The notes below the pieces were generated by a model. It worked only from the letters and a program-made list of their open reading frames with translations. It did no database searches and had not been told where the DNA came from. Of a stretch of 64,000 nt of DNA, positions 53,001-62,109 are shown piece by piece (position 1 is the stretch's first letter; every line of letters begins with the position of its first letter). The translations under genes and the position numbers were made by a program. This DNA is from Catenovulum adriaticum (GTDB lineage: Bacteria; Pseudomonadota; Gammaproteobacteria; Enterobacterales; Alteromonadaceae): NCBI RefSeq assembly GCF_026725475.1, contig NZ_CP109965.1, positions 3,038,001 to 3,102,000 of the forward strand. Direction: 5' to 3'.

Positions 53001-56000
53001 TCCGTTGCATCTTGGGTATCAAAATAACGAGTACCCAGCCAATTAACATTACCGGCTAAGTCAGTTGCATTATAATGAAGTTGAACTGTATACCGAGTGT
53101 TTCCTTGCAATTGAATGCTTGGCGTAAAAGTGACCAAGTTTCCATTTACACTATATTCACCCGGTACGGTAATTCCGGCTCCAACAATAGGTGGCGCTGC
53201 GAGTTCATTAACTGTTTCACTGTACGTAATGATAATTTCATTTAAATCGACTGCAACTTCAGTTGCCCTATGCGCAGGTGAAATACTAACTAGGCTTGGC
53301 GCTTGAGTATCTTCTGTATCTGAACTTGAGGTTGTAAAACTCACCACATCTTGGCTTAACATATTACCTGCATAATCACACAGCCCGGTAAATGCTAAGG
53401 TGTATTCTGTATCTATTGCCAGATTTTGTTGCGTCGTTACCACCAAGTTTCTGCGGGTATTGTTTGCATCCGATAAACTAACCGAAATAGGTACCTCTGC
53501 ACTTGCCGAAGATAAACTAACCGCTGCATTTAAGTTGCAGGTATTGTTAATCGGTTCGTCTAACATAATCACAATTTGTGGATTCACAGGCACGTCCTGA
53601 TCATCTGTTGCTAAACTGGTTTGAGTGATAGTTGGTGCACTAGTATCTTGCTCACTACCCGTTGTAAAGTAACGGAATTGATTGGCCGCTAAACGATTGC
53701 CCGCCCAGTCGGTTAAATAAGGTGAATAACCTAAATAAATATAATGCACGTGGTTTTCCAACAAGTTATCGTCAGGTATAAAACGTAAACTCATGCGATC
53801 GTCAGCTACAATCCAGCTGCCAGCCACTCTGGCATTTGCTGTATTATCTTGCACATAAAAAGTGCTGCTATCAATGGTACTTGGGTCTACCGGCTCTACA
53901 AAATTAACTTGTAGCCAAGCGTTAGTGGGCACATTGCTGGTATTGTTATTAGCAAGGCTCCAAGCATCAACCCCTGTACTAATTAAATCTGCGGTTAAAC
54001 CTGTGCTAAATTCAGCAACAAACTGACTGGCTTGCTCGTTGCCGCTAATATCAGTTATACCGCTCACTTCTAATCTATAGTTAGTTTCAGCCAGTAATAA
54101 TTGTTTTGGCACTATGGTTAATAAAGTGCGGTTTCGACTTAAGCTGATATTCACTTCAACTGAATCACCAGATGCATCCGTTAAACTGACATTCTCAGGG
54201 TCAAACGGATTGACTTGCTCATCAAACCGTAAATTGAGTTTAGGATTAATAGGCACTCCGGTTAAGCCTGTATATACGGTTGAATCTGTCACTTGTGGTG
54301 GGGTTGAATCTTCAGCAAAACCTGTACTGAAATAACGGGAGTGATTGCCAAGCAAATTCCCACTTAAGTCTCTAAGCCCATATACATACTGGTAATATTG
54401 ACGACCAATCAATAAGGCTTGATCGGACATTAAGGTAAGTTTTTTACCATCACTTGATAACTCAAATGAACTGCCAATGGTTTTGCGATCAAAGTTATCG
54501 TACAGGTAAACCCCTGCGCTGTTTAAACTAACAGGATCAATCGCTTCGCTAAAGATCCATTCAAGGGTAGGATTCAACGCAATATTTTGCTGATTATTAC
54601 TAATAGCAGTGTCAATCACGGTTGGTCGAGTTAAATCTGGGCCTGCGCCAGTAGTAAATGTGGTGCTGGTTTCAACAATTGACAGGCCTGCTAAATCTTT
54701 CATCTCAGGCGCATTTTCAACTACTTCACTCAATGCTGCTAACGGGGCTAATTTATTATATTTAACCCGAGTATTGCCTGTTTCAAATTGAACATTTATA
54801 GCACCTTCTTGTTTAAATGAAAGAGGGTTAATTTGCTCATCTAAACTGAGAGCAAACAAAGTATTAACGCCTACTTGGGTTTGATCTAGAGGAGGGGTAA
54901 AGCTAAGCACGCCAGGCTGGCGATCATCCACAACAGAGGCTTCTCTGGTATAAAAATAAGTTGCATAATTACCCGCTAAATTATCTCCGTCATCATCTAA
55001 AATACTAACTGAGAACCATAAGTAATATTGATGGTCGGCTTCTAAATTCACATTTGGAGTGACTAAAATAATTTGTCCTGATTCATCTAACTCATAACTA
55101 ACCCCAATAGAAGTATTGGTGGTGGTATCAGTTAAAGTAATTCTTTCATCTGTTAGAGATGCAGCATCTAAAGGTTCATTAAATTGCGCCATCAATAGCG
55201 GATTAAGCGGCACACCTTGAGTGCCTGAATTAGGGAAATAAGCATTAATTCTGGCTCTAGAGCCTATGCCATCATTAGGATCTGCCATATTAAAGTAACC
55301 ATTGTAAGCATGCAGTTGATTACCGGCTAAATCAAGTGCGTTATTATCCCAATAAACCTGAATCAATCCACCTGCGATAAAATCATCGTCTTTACTAACT
55401 TTAATGATTCTGCCGTCGCCTAAAACTTCAATCTCTACATCAGCTAAAATACCATTTTCAGCCAAATGGAAAGCTTGCGCTAAGCTGGCTTCATCTACCG
55501 CTTCATTGGTGTAAAAATAAACTTCATTTAATGCTGACCAATTAGATGAACCGTTAGCAGGAATTTGTCCCACTATTTGTGGTCGAGTGTCATCTGTATC
55601 CAGCACACCTGTAGTAAACGAAACTACAAATGGTGTCATGCTATTCCCCGATAAGTCAGTAACAGCATCTGTCATGACTAAGCTAATAATAGAAGCATTT
55701 GGCATAGTAGTAGATAAAGATATTTCCCGACCATCAGCAGAGCGGCTAATGGTTGGGTTAATTACATTGCCATTGCTGTATAAAGCGATATTGCTGGCAA
55801 CCAATGTACTTAAATTCATCGGTTCATCAAAACTAACCACTATAGTTTGCACCGGACTCACATCGGTAGAATCAGCCGCTGGCGAAATGGCTAAAATATT
55901 CGGTTGCTGGGTATCTTCGGTTGACTGAGTTTCAAAATATCGGGTGCTTAACCAACGAGTATTACCTGCTAAATCAGCCGCATTATAATGTAGCTCAACT

Positions 56001-59000
56001 GTATATCGGGTATTGCCAAGCAGCTCAATATCTGGGGTAAAAGTAATACTGCTACCATCAACAACATAAGTGCCAGGTACGGTTATGCCACCACCTTTAA
56101 CAAGCGGTTTCGCTCGTTTATCAATGGCTTCATCAAATGTCATTACAACTTGAGTGCTAACCGAAATATCATTAGCGGTATGTTCAGGTGTAATACTTTG
56201 CAAAGTAGGTGCTGTGGTATCCGCTTCTTCATCTGAAGTTGTGGTAAAACTCAGTGAATAATCAGTTAACTCATTTCCCGAAAAATCACATAAACCATTC
56301 ACTTGTAATTGATATTCAGTCGCCGCTTCAAGGCTCTCAACCGTATTGATAGTTAAAACAGTACGGCTATTATCTAAACTTGTAGTCAGCTCTATTTGAG
56401 TTTCACCTGCAGTTAAACTAACCGCTGAGCCAGTATCACATTGCCCGCCTAACTCTTGAGCAAAAACCAGCTCTATTTGGCCGTTAATAGGCACATCGGT
56501 ATTGCCATTATTAATATTAGTCGCGCTGACAGCCTGCGCGCTATCATCAACCATCGCCTGAATGCCGGTTGAAAAATATCTGAATTGATTTTGCGCAACA
56601 AAATTGCCAGCTAAGTCTGTTAAATAAGGTGAGTAGCCGACATATAAATAATAACGACGATTCGTTTTGAGTGGGTCATCTGGCACATATTCAAGACGCA
56701 TTGCATCATCAGATACTTGAATTTGACCCGCTACTCGCAATCGAGTTTGAGTATCGTACAAATAAAAACTGCTAAAATTGACTGTAGTTGGATCAATTTT
56801 TTCTGATAAATCGACCGTTAGCTGTGGATTTAGCGCCACATTTAAGGTGTTATTTCTGGGAATACTCCAAGCGGCCACACTACCAACCTCTGTATCTGAT
56901 ACATCAGAAGTTGAAAAGTTAATGGTGACTGGGTTAGCTAATAAGTTTGCACTTAAATCTTGTACCCCATCAATGATAAACTGATAGCTGGCATCTGGAT
57001 TTAAATTTTGCAGTGGAGATAAAATAATGCGTCTTTTGTCTGCACTTTGTGCTCGCGTTACAGCAACTTCCGCACCTTGCTGATCTAAAATCTTAATTTC
57101 AGATAAAAACAGTGCATTTATTGCTTCATTAAATAATACAGATATTTTGGCATTAACAGGCACCATGTCATCGCCATCCTGAATACCTGTGTATTGAATT
57201 TGTGGTCCATCGCCATCTAAATCAAAGGCTGTATCAAACCGTCTATTGGTTCCTACCAATGGGTTTTCAAATAAATCTAAAATGGCACTTGTGATATACA
57301 CATAATGACGACGACCCACTAATAAAGGTACATTAGGTGTAAATTGAATAGCGCTATTGTCATCCACTAACTCAATCACCCCATTTACCCGTAAATTACT
57401 TGACTGGTCTATCACATAAAAGCTTTCTTCAGTCACGGTTAAAGGGTCAATAGGCTCACTCAAAGTCACACTAATGCGAGCATTAACCGGAATATTAACA
57501 GCGCCATTGATAGGGCTAATATCAATCACAGTTGGGCGGTCTAAATCAACACAATTGCCCGTAGTAAATGTCGAATTAAAAGCTTCTGCCAATAAGTTTC
57601 CGGCTTCATCTCTTACATTCTCGATACTAAATTGATAGTCGCTGTTATCTTTTAATAAGCTAGATGGATTAAAAATAAGCTGAGTATTGGCTGCAGCCAA
57701 ACTAGCTGCTCCATTAACACTAGCTTCACTATCACTGCTCAATGTGATATCGGCTAAATTAAGTGAACTGCGCAATAACGCTTCGTTAAATGTCACAATA
57801 ACAGATTGGTTTTCGCAAACTTCGGTTGCATCTGCTGCCGGTTCAATTGAACTCACCATAGGGGCAGTAGTATCCGGATTTAAAGGATCTGTGCCTGCTG
57901 CAATTTCATCTCCGTCAGAAATTCCGTCGTCATCAGAGTCGTTATCGAGCGGATTAGTCCCTAGCTCGATTTCTTCACCATCTAGTACCTGATCATCGTC
58001 TGAGTCAGCATCTTCTGGGTCGGTATTCCAAGTAAAAACTTCTTCGTTATCGCCTAAACCATCGTTATCTTCGTCTGGCTCTATCATTAATAAAGCGAGG
58101 TTATCGCCTTGGTTATTACCAAAGTCGATTGCAGTCACCAAAATATTTAGCTCGTCACTATCATTAGGTACAATAATAGGCACTTCATAAGGGCGGGTTG
58201 TATCGGTAAAAATCAGCTCCCCGTTAACAGAAAAATTAACCGCGGCAACGGCTATATCATCTGTGGCTTCAGCTCTAACAATAACTCGGCTTGATTCAAC
58301 CACAACATCGCCATCTAAAGGATCAATAATATTTACGCTTGGTGCTAAACCCTGAGTATCGTTTAAAATCCGGTACTGAGAAATATACAAGCGGTTTGAG
58401 CCTGTCGAATAAACAAACCCAGCATCTAGTGACAGCCCAACTGCATCTCTGTCACCAAACTGGCGAATATCTATAACACCTTGAAAAATAGAGTCTTCTG
58501 GATTAGCTATATTGACAAAAGGTACGGCATTTACAAATAAAATGTCACTAAAAAAAGCAAAGCCATTGGTCAGCTCAACATCTGATGGATAAAAGCGAGT
58601 ATCACCGCCAATAATCATTGGCTGTTGTGGGTTCGAGATATTTAAAATTTTATAACCGCAGGTATAACAGGCAACATAAGCATAATCACCATCCATTACC
58701 ACAGCTCGAATATTCCCAATATTAATACTGCCTAAGCGCATCGGAGATAAAATATCGGAAGTGTCAATCACAATGACCGATGAAGAGGTCGCCACCACCG
58801 CTTTATCATTTTGTACATCCACACCAATAATAGTACCCAGCGTGTCTAATTTAGATAACAAAACTGGCTCGGCACTATTTTGCACACTAATAATATCAAG
58901 GCCGCCTGAACTAGCCGCGACAAATACAGTGTCGTTTTGTACAGCTAAATCAACCGCAGTGCCGGATGTTTGCATATTAGATAATAACTGAGGCTCTGCA

Positions 59001-60433
59001 GGGTTACTCACATCCACAATATCCAGCCCAGCATTACCAACCGCAACATAAGCAATTGTGCCAACCACTTTTACATCATTTGCAGCACCAGAGGTAGCCA
59101 GTGTTGAAATAATTTCTGGAGAAGCTTTAGTGCTCGCATCAACAATATGCAATCCGCCTGTTGTCGCGGCAATATAAACATAATCGCCTTGCACATCGGT
59201 ATCTTTCCCTATGCCGGTAAATTGAAGTGACGATATCCCTTCTGGTTGAAAACTCTCAACTACCACCGGCACTTCAACTGATAAATCGAATAAAGAAACG
59301 GTTACTGTACTTTGGCCTTCTTCACCACCAAAAATTTCACCGTCGTTTAAACCAAAGCTCACCACTGTTAAATCACTTGATGAATAACTGGTGCCGTTAG
59401 ATTTTGCAGTTACGTTTAGCTGTTCGCCGCCTAGTAAATTAGCAGTCACTGTGAGTTGAGTGCTTACCTCACTATCAATCCCATTAAATGTCATTAATAC
59501 ATTGCTCGGCTGCACAGTAATCGAAGTGATTGCATCTTCATAATTTGCATCCGACCCATCAATTGGCGATGAACCTACGGTTAGTTCTAACAAATCAGGT
59601 AACCCATCAGCATCAGAATCACTTAACAGCGGGTTGGTAATAAAACCATCTTCACCTTCATTTAATTCTTCAAAGTCATCAATGCCGTCATCATCTGTAT
59701 CTGAGTTATTTAAATCTGTGCCCGCTAAATATTCATCTAGCGCACTTAATCCATCATTATCTTTATCTTCAAATGCATCTGCCGGATCAGTTGGATCTAG
59801 TCCATTATCGGTTTCATAATCATCTGGTAAACCATCGCCGTCTTGATCACCGGTAAAGCTCACTTTAATCAACCGGGTGGCAACAACCCCATCTTTATTA
59901 GCGGTAATTAATGAGTTTCCGCTGCCTAATGCGGTTAATAAACCATTAGCGCTGACACTCACTTTAGCTGGATTTGAACTGGTATAATTGGTGCCAGACA
60001 AGGCCGTTGTAACATCATCCATTAAGCCATCAGGATAAACCGCTGTAACATTTAATTGATAATTTTGATTTAGCGTTGTTAAACTAATTTGGCTGGTTGC
60101 GGTAAATTGAATAGCACTCGGAACAGGCTCTTGCTCTGCGAAAAATATATCGCCCACCGGCGTAATACCGTTGGTAATTAAGTTAAAATATCCTGACTGG
60201 CCAGAAACCGTTGCACCGTTTTCATCAATACAGGTTGCCCTTGCTCTAACCGCGCCTTGATTAGATGGCACATTCGGCAGCGACCAGCCCCCATTAGGCG
60301 CAACTTGGATCGTGCGGTTTAAAATATTAACAACACAGTTTTCATCCAGCCCAGCCGCTGAAATATTAAAAGTAGCAACAAAAAAAGCATACATTGCTAA
60401 TGAATAAATTCTGACTTTGATAAAATTTTTCAT
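50099..60433 (-). CDS. Giant secreted protein with TSP3, LVIVD and about 24 Big_5 Ig-like domains
   Basis: A 3444-residue exported protein. The order seen is: signal peptide (1-26); an N-terminal beta domain (WSLPNVPSNQGAVRARATC); a BIG2-type Ig domain (about 105-193); calcium-binding thrombospondin type-3 repeats (about 195-300, DxDxDGxxD patterns); another BIG2-like domain; a LVIVD-type propeller (about 400-690, repeats such as GLHIVDASTKASPEIIS); an Ig-like domain; a second TSP3 block (about 785-850); then about 24 Big_5-type Ig domains to the end. These share TxPxVxxxxP, FxExID and DLAGN patterns. From the second one they follow a 9-domain higher-order repeat of about 970 residues. The protein ends in an Ig domain, with no sorting signal, autotransporter barrel or other anchor. 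Likely a calcium-stiffened surface or extracellular filament protein; adhesion is inferred. Confidence 0.85.
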   Translation of the reverse strand: MKNFIKVRIYSLAMYAFFVATFNISAAGLDENCVVNILNRTIQVAPNGGWSLPNVPSNQGAVRARATCIDENGATVSGQSGYFNLITNGITPVGDIFFAEQEPVPSAIQFTATSQISLTTLNQNYQLNVTAVYPDGLMDDVTTALSGTNYTSSNPAKVSVSANGLLTALGSGNSLITANKDGVVATRLIKVSFTGDQDGDGLPDDYETDNGLDPTDPADAFEDKDNDGLSALDEYLAGTDLNNSDTDDDGIDDFEELNEGEDGFITNPLLSDSDADGLPDLLELTVGSSPIDGSDANYEDAITSITVQPSNVLMTFNGIDSEVSTQLTVTANLLGGEQLNVTAKSNGTSYSSSDLTVVSFGLNDGEIFGGEEGQSTVTVSLFDLSVEVPVVVESFQPEGISSLQFTGIGKDTDVQGDYVYIAATTGGLHIVDASTKASPEIISTLATSGAANDVKVVGTIAYVAVGNAGLDIVDVSNPAEPQLLSNMQTSGTAVDLAVQNDTVFVAASSGGLDIISVQNSAEPVLLSKLDTLGTIIGVDVQNDKAVVATSSSVIVIDTSDILSPMRLGSINIGNIRAVVMDGDYAYVACYTCGYKILNISNPQQPMIIGGDTRFYPSDVELTNGFAFFSDILFVNAVPFVNIANPEDSIFQGVIDIRQFGDRDAVGLSLDAGFVYSTGSNRLYISQYRILNDTQGLAPSVNIIDPLDGDVVVESSRVIVRAEATDDIAVAAVNFSVNGELIFTDTTRPYEVPIIVPNDSDELNILVTAIDFGNNQGDNLALLMIEPDEDNDGLGDNEEVFTWNTDPEDADSDDDQVLDGEEIELGTNPLDNDSDDDGISDGDEIAAGTDPLNPDTTAPMVSSIEPAADATEVCENQSVIVTFNEALLRSSLNLADITLSSDSEASVNGAASLAAANTQLIFNPSSLLKDNSDYQFSIENVRDEAGNLLAEAFNSTFTTGNCVDLDRPTVIDISPINGAVNIPVNARISVTLSEPIDPLTVTEESFYVIDQSSNLRVNGVIELVDDNSAIQFTPNVPLLVGRRHYVYITSAILDLFENPLVGTNRRFDTAFDLDGDGPQIQYTGIQDGDDMVPVNAKISVLFNEAINALFLSEIKILDQQGAEVAVTRAQSADKRRIILSPLQNLNPDASYQFIIDGVQDLSANLLANPVTINFSTSDVSDTEVGSVAAWSIPRNNTLNVALNPQLTVDLSEKIDPTTVNFSSFYLYDTQTRLRVAGQIQVSDDAMRLEYVPDDPLKTNRRYYLYVGYSPYLTDLAGNFVAQNQFRYFSTGIQAMVDDSAQAVSATNINNGNTDVPINGQIELVFAQELGGQCDTGSAVSLTAGETQIELTTSLDNSRTVLTINTVESLEAATEYQLQVNGLCDFSGNELTDYSLSFTTTSDEEADTTAPTLQSITPEHTANDISVSTQVVMTFDEAIDKRAKPLVKGGGITVPGTYVVDGSSITFTPDIELLGNTRYTVELHYNAADLAGNTRWLSTRYFETQSTEDTQQPNILAISPAADSTDVSPVQTIVVSFDEPMNLSTLVASNIALYSNGNVINPTISRSADGREISLSTTMPNASIISLVMTDAVTDLSGNSMTPFVVSFTTGVLDTDDTRPQIVGQIPANGSSNWSALNEVYFYTNEAVDEASLAQAFHLAENGILADVEIEVLGDGRIIKVSKDDDFIAGGLIQVYWDNNALDLAGNQLHAYNGYFNMADPNDGIGSRARINAYFPNSGTQGVPLNPLLMAQFNEPLDAASLTDERITLTDTTTNTSIGVSYELDESGQIILVTPNVNLEADHQYYLWFSVSILDDDGDNLAGNYATYFYTREASVVDDRQPGVLSFTPPLDQTQVGVNTLFALSLDEQINPLSFKQEGAINVQFETGNTRVKYNKLAPLAALSEVVENAPEMKDLAGLSIVETSTTFTTGAGPDLTRPTVIDTAISNNQQNIALNPTLEWIFSEAIDPVSLNSAGVYLYDNFDRKTIGSSFELSSDGKKLTLMSDQALLIGRQYYQYVYGLRDLSGNLLGNHSRYFSTGFAEDSTPPQVTDSTVYTGLTGVPINPKLNLRFDEQVNPFDPENVSLTDASGDSVEVNISLSRNRTLLTIVPKQLLLAETNYRLEVSGITDISGNEQASQFVAEFSTGLTADLISTGVDAWSLANNNTSNVPTNAWLQVNFVEPVDPSTIDSSTFYVQDNTANARVAGSWIVADDRMSLRFIPDDNLLENHVHYIYLGYSPYLTDWAGNRLAANQFRYFTTGSEQDTSAPTITQTSLATDDQDVPVNPQIVIMLDEPINNTCNLNAAVSLSSASAEVPISVSLSDANNTRRNLVVTTQQNLAIDTEYTLAFTGLCDYAGNMLSQDVVSFTTSSSDTEDTQAPSLVSISPAHRATEVAVDLNEIIITYSETVNELAAPPIVGAGITVPGEYSVNGNLVTFTPSIQLQGNTRYTVQLHYNATDLAGNVNWLGTRYFDTQDATDIDPPSVLAVSPAADSTDVSPNSTIVVSFDEAMNPSSLTSSNVALFHNGAVINPNIFKSADGQQMTLSAALPANALISLVLTDGVTDLSSNSITPFVSSFTTGASNNDVARPRINAQVPVNGSRDWIGLNEITFYASEPIAESSLENGLIVAENGVAVEVDLSLKGDGRTLIVSKADGFAEAARVDFYFNSSVTDTAGNALHAYNGYLLTAQSSDGDGVRPRITAYYPNSGTRGLPLKPILTASVNEPIDESSLTSETVILYDTTNASAVLDTTISLDSTGTIIQVVPTENLVTDNQYYLWFSASILDTDGDQLASNYATYFYTDENSAADDRSPEIIAMSPPSGEVDVGINALFSARFDEAINPLLFDIATNQKVGVQFSENNQVIKYNHLLSLPASSEITETLTGLTDLAGNLVADSSSTFTTLDGPDFVRPTLVDVAYANNQQNVPLSPVIEWVFSEPIDPVSVTDSGVYFYNSITAETIASSWTLSDDGKRLTLIADELLEESTQYYVYAYYMRDLSGNLLGNHFRYFTTGFADDETGPVIEHTSVFDGQTAIPTNAKLNVRFNEMLSPTATADIRLMRAGEVINSHISLSRARTLLTLVPKSLLVANTEYSLNVSGVKDMSGNSQVNDLSISFTTGDMPDLVQGSDVNWSIPNAAQNVPLNPLLEVSLSERVDSATVDASTFYLQNTTTNTRVSGSWSISADGLRLTFTPDEALAAENRHYLYVGYSPYLTDLAGNRVAQNRFHYFDTGTAQDADSPAVAISSIADNETDIPVNARVVIKMDERLSDACLPSQNLVLSNGGNQVSASVALANDRQTVILTPQATLATDTSYDLSILTLCDYAGNEITADVLSFTTSVSADSDTIAPSLSAITPEHNATDVALDSNIIIELDEAIDLRSMPPIKAGGEQVAGSYTQAGNTITFTPDENLSAETQYSIELYHNIPDFVGNTRNLSIRRFTTASE
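50405..53311 (-). repeat. Second full 9-domain super-repeat unit in the giant gene
   Basis: The second copy of the nine-domain block. The type-a domain recurs a third time at 50404, 2907 bp after its second copy, and closes the protein. Upstream, four domains of types f-i (about 57560-56222) are a partial earlier unit. Confidence 0.75.
53312..56221 (-). repeat. First full 9-domain super-repeat unit (types a-i) in the giant gene
   Basis: Nine successive Big_5 domains, each most like the domain nine places later. Matching landmarks lie 2910 bp apart, for example the type-a start at 56221 and its copy at 53311. About half the residues look identical to the second unit by eye. Confidence 0.75.
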
Positions 60434-60491
60434 CGCTCTATACCGTGTTTTAACTGTATTAAAGCGTATGCCAAATTTCAGACAGCTAACC

Positions 60492-60941
60492 TCACAACCA
60501 ATTCGCTACTTCGTCTTTTAATCTGATATTACGCTCACGATTTCCTACACATATATCTGAATCAATAATGTTAATTAACTTACTATTGATAACTAAATTT
60601 ACGCTACCGCCTTTGGCAAATTGCCCTCGGCCATAATTCATATCAACCGCATCAATATCCACTAACGGATACCACTGCTCTTTTTTCCCGAGTATGCTTT
60701 TACTAATCAAACAAACCATTTTGCTTTTTTTATCAAACCGACTTAACTTATGTTTTTGCACAGCTAAAACCACCAAAGCAACCCCATTAAAAATCAAATA
60801 AAAATCGATGGCTATGGCTTGTTCACTGGTTAACGCAGCGCCCCAAAAAATGGCTAAAAATATAAAAACCACCCCCACAATACACTTGGGATAAGAGGTT
60901 AAAATAAGCTGTTGATCATCTTTTTTAACTACCTTTGCCAT
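60492..60941 (-). CDS. Small two-helix membrane protein, unknown family
   Basis: A protein of about 149 residues with a short polar N-terminus, two hydrophobic helices (about 20-38 and 45-60) and a C-terminal cytoplasmic beta-rich domain (LSRFDKKSKMVCLISK to the end) that resembles the bacterial PH-like layout. The family call is tentative. Its ATG 60941 follows the upstream stop by 2 bp; a TTG at 60947 would overlap it. It sits between the paired secreted proteins and the giant gene, 58 bp before the latter, and is probably part of the same transcript. Confidence 0.6.
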   Translation of the reverse strand: MAKVVKKDDQQLILTSYPKCIVGVVFIFLAIFWGAALTSEQAIAIDFYLIFNGVALVVLAVQKHKLSRFDKKSKMVCLISKSILGKKEQWYPLVDIDAVDMNYGRGQFAKGGSVNLVINSKLINIIDSDICVGNRERNIRLKDEVANWL

Positions 60942-60943
60942 AA

Positions 60944-61501
60944 TCAATAAACGCTCTGTTTAATCTGACGATACAAATCTGACTGCATAAAATTTTGATC
61001 TAAACGCCAGCGGCTGTCTTCTAATACTAAAGCTAATAAGTGATATTCCCTTTGCTGGTTAAGCAAATTAAATCCAACCAACACGGTTTGTTTAAATACA
61101 ATAAAATCAACCAATTGAACTTTGGTTTGGTGATTAACTCTGGCTTTCCAGTAATTAAATAAACGTTTATCTTTATTTAAAACCAGCTTTTGATCCCAGT
61201 CATTTAGCGTCTCTTGTGTCCAAGTGCTCTTCCACCAAGCAAAGTCATCTTTTACAATGGCCGATAAAAACCGCACTACTTGCTGGTCTGCACCATTATT
61301 GACATCTCTTGCTGCCGGAACAAAGTTTTCAATCACTACATCCTGATATTTTTGCTGATGCAATTTATATTTTTGTACCAAAGTAAATGCTTGTTCACCT
61401 TGGTCTTGATAAGCAATATGCGTTTTCGCTTCCGCTAAAGACGAGATGCCAGTAGCAAACAAGAGCATAGCTATTAACCATTGCTTTCTTAAACTATTCA
61501 T
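60944..61501 (-). CDS. Secreted protein, paralogue of the preceding gene, unknown function
   Basis: A 185-residue protein with a signal peptide (cleavage near AEA, residue 25). The mature part shares with its neighbour a core reading VxRFxSAIxxxxxxWWxSTW, later an NYW, strands around VDFIVFKQTVLVGFNLL, and a W before the last basic segment. I do not recognise a family. It overlaps the neighbour by 8 bp and lacks Cys in the mature chain, so it would not need disulfide formation. It presumably acts in the periplasm or at the cell surface with the giant proteins. Confidence 0.65.
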   Translation of the reverse strand: MNSLRKQWLIAMLLFATGISSLAEAKTHIAYQDQGEQAFTLVQKYKLHQQKYQDVVIENFVPAARDVNNGADQQVVRFLSAIVKDDFAWWKSTWTQETLNDWDQKLVLNKDKRLFNYWKARVNHQTKVQLVDFIVFKQTVLVGFNLLNQQREYHLLALVLEDSRWRLDQNFMQSDLYRQIKQSVY

Positions 61502-62099
61502 ATCTCACTGTCTCCGTATCTAAACCCGACACCCATGGACTCAAACGTAATAACGGGCTTTTGCGTAAGTCTAAACTCACTAACCATTGTTGTTGCTGCT
61601 GATTAAATACAATAGGCACGTCTAAAAAGCTCTCTTTACCACTGGGTGCTGAGACGTTATAAGTAAAAATAATGTAATTTTGATATTTCACTTTATATTT
61701 CAATTTAATGCTTCTGCCGACAAACTGCTTTTTCCAAGTGTCTAACCAGTAATTTTGATCCAGCCCTTTTTTTTGATAAAAATTCAGAGCCAATTGTTTT
61801 GAGCTATCTTGCCAGGTACTTAACCACCAAGGGTAATTAAGCGAACTAATGGCCGAAAAGCGAGATACAAGCGCTTCTTCAGGTGTCGTTAACGACGCAT
61901 ATTTTTTCTGCAATAAGCGCAGTTTTTGTGGTGTTCTTTTAGGCACCCATAGTTGATACTCGTATTGAGTTTGTATAGTGACTTCAAACGGTTTAGGCTC
62001 GCTTGCTGGATAAGTCGGGCTTGCCCACAGAGCTTGCTGAGCAAGCCCTTGGTTTACAAAAAAGCTCCATATTAAAATCACACTCAATATTTTACCCAC
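61494..62099 (-). CDS. Secreted protein, first of a paralogous pair, unknown function
   Basis: A 201-residue protein with a signal peptide (cleavage near GLA-QQA, residue 20). The core VSRFSAISSLNYPWWLSTW, then QNYWLDTW, KVKYQNYIIFTYNVS and QWLVSLDLRKSPLLR, aligns with the neighbour at 60944 along the full length. Identity is modest by eye, so the duplication is old. There are no cysteines and no membrane segment after the signal. It starts 10 bp after the Cys-rich surface protein gene and overlaps its paralogue by 8 bp. Function unknown. Confidence 0.65.
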   Translation of the reverse strand: MGKILSVILIWSFFVNQGLAQQALWASPTYPASEPKPFEVTIQTQYEYQLWVPKRTPQKLRLLQKKYASLTTPEEALVSRFSAISSLNYPWWLSTWQDSSKQLALNFYQKKGLDQNYWLDTWKKQFVGRSIKLKYKVKYQNYIIFTYNVSAPSGKESFLDVPIVFNQQQQQWLVSLDLRKSPLLRLSPWVSGLDTETVRYE

Positions 62100-62109
62100 A
62101 ACTTTCTCC

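Noticed and set aside
55587..55928. Plus-strand open frame of 113 codons inside the giant gene
   Set aside because: It is antisense to clear Big_5 domains, low in complexity (Ser/Val/Thr-rich) and has no family features. The same holds for the other plus-strand frames between 50099 and 60433.
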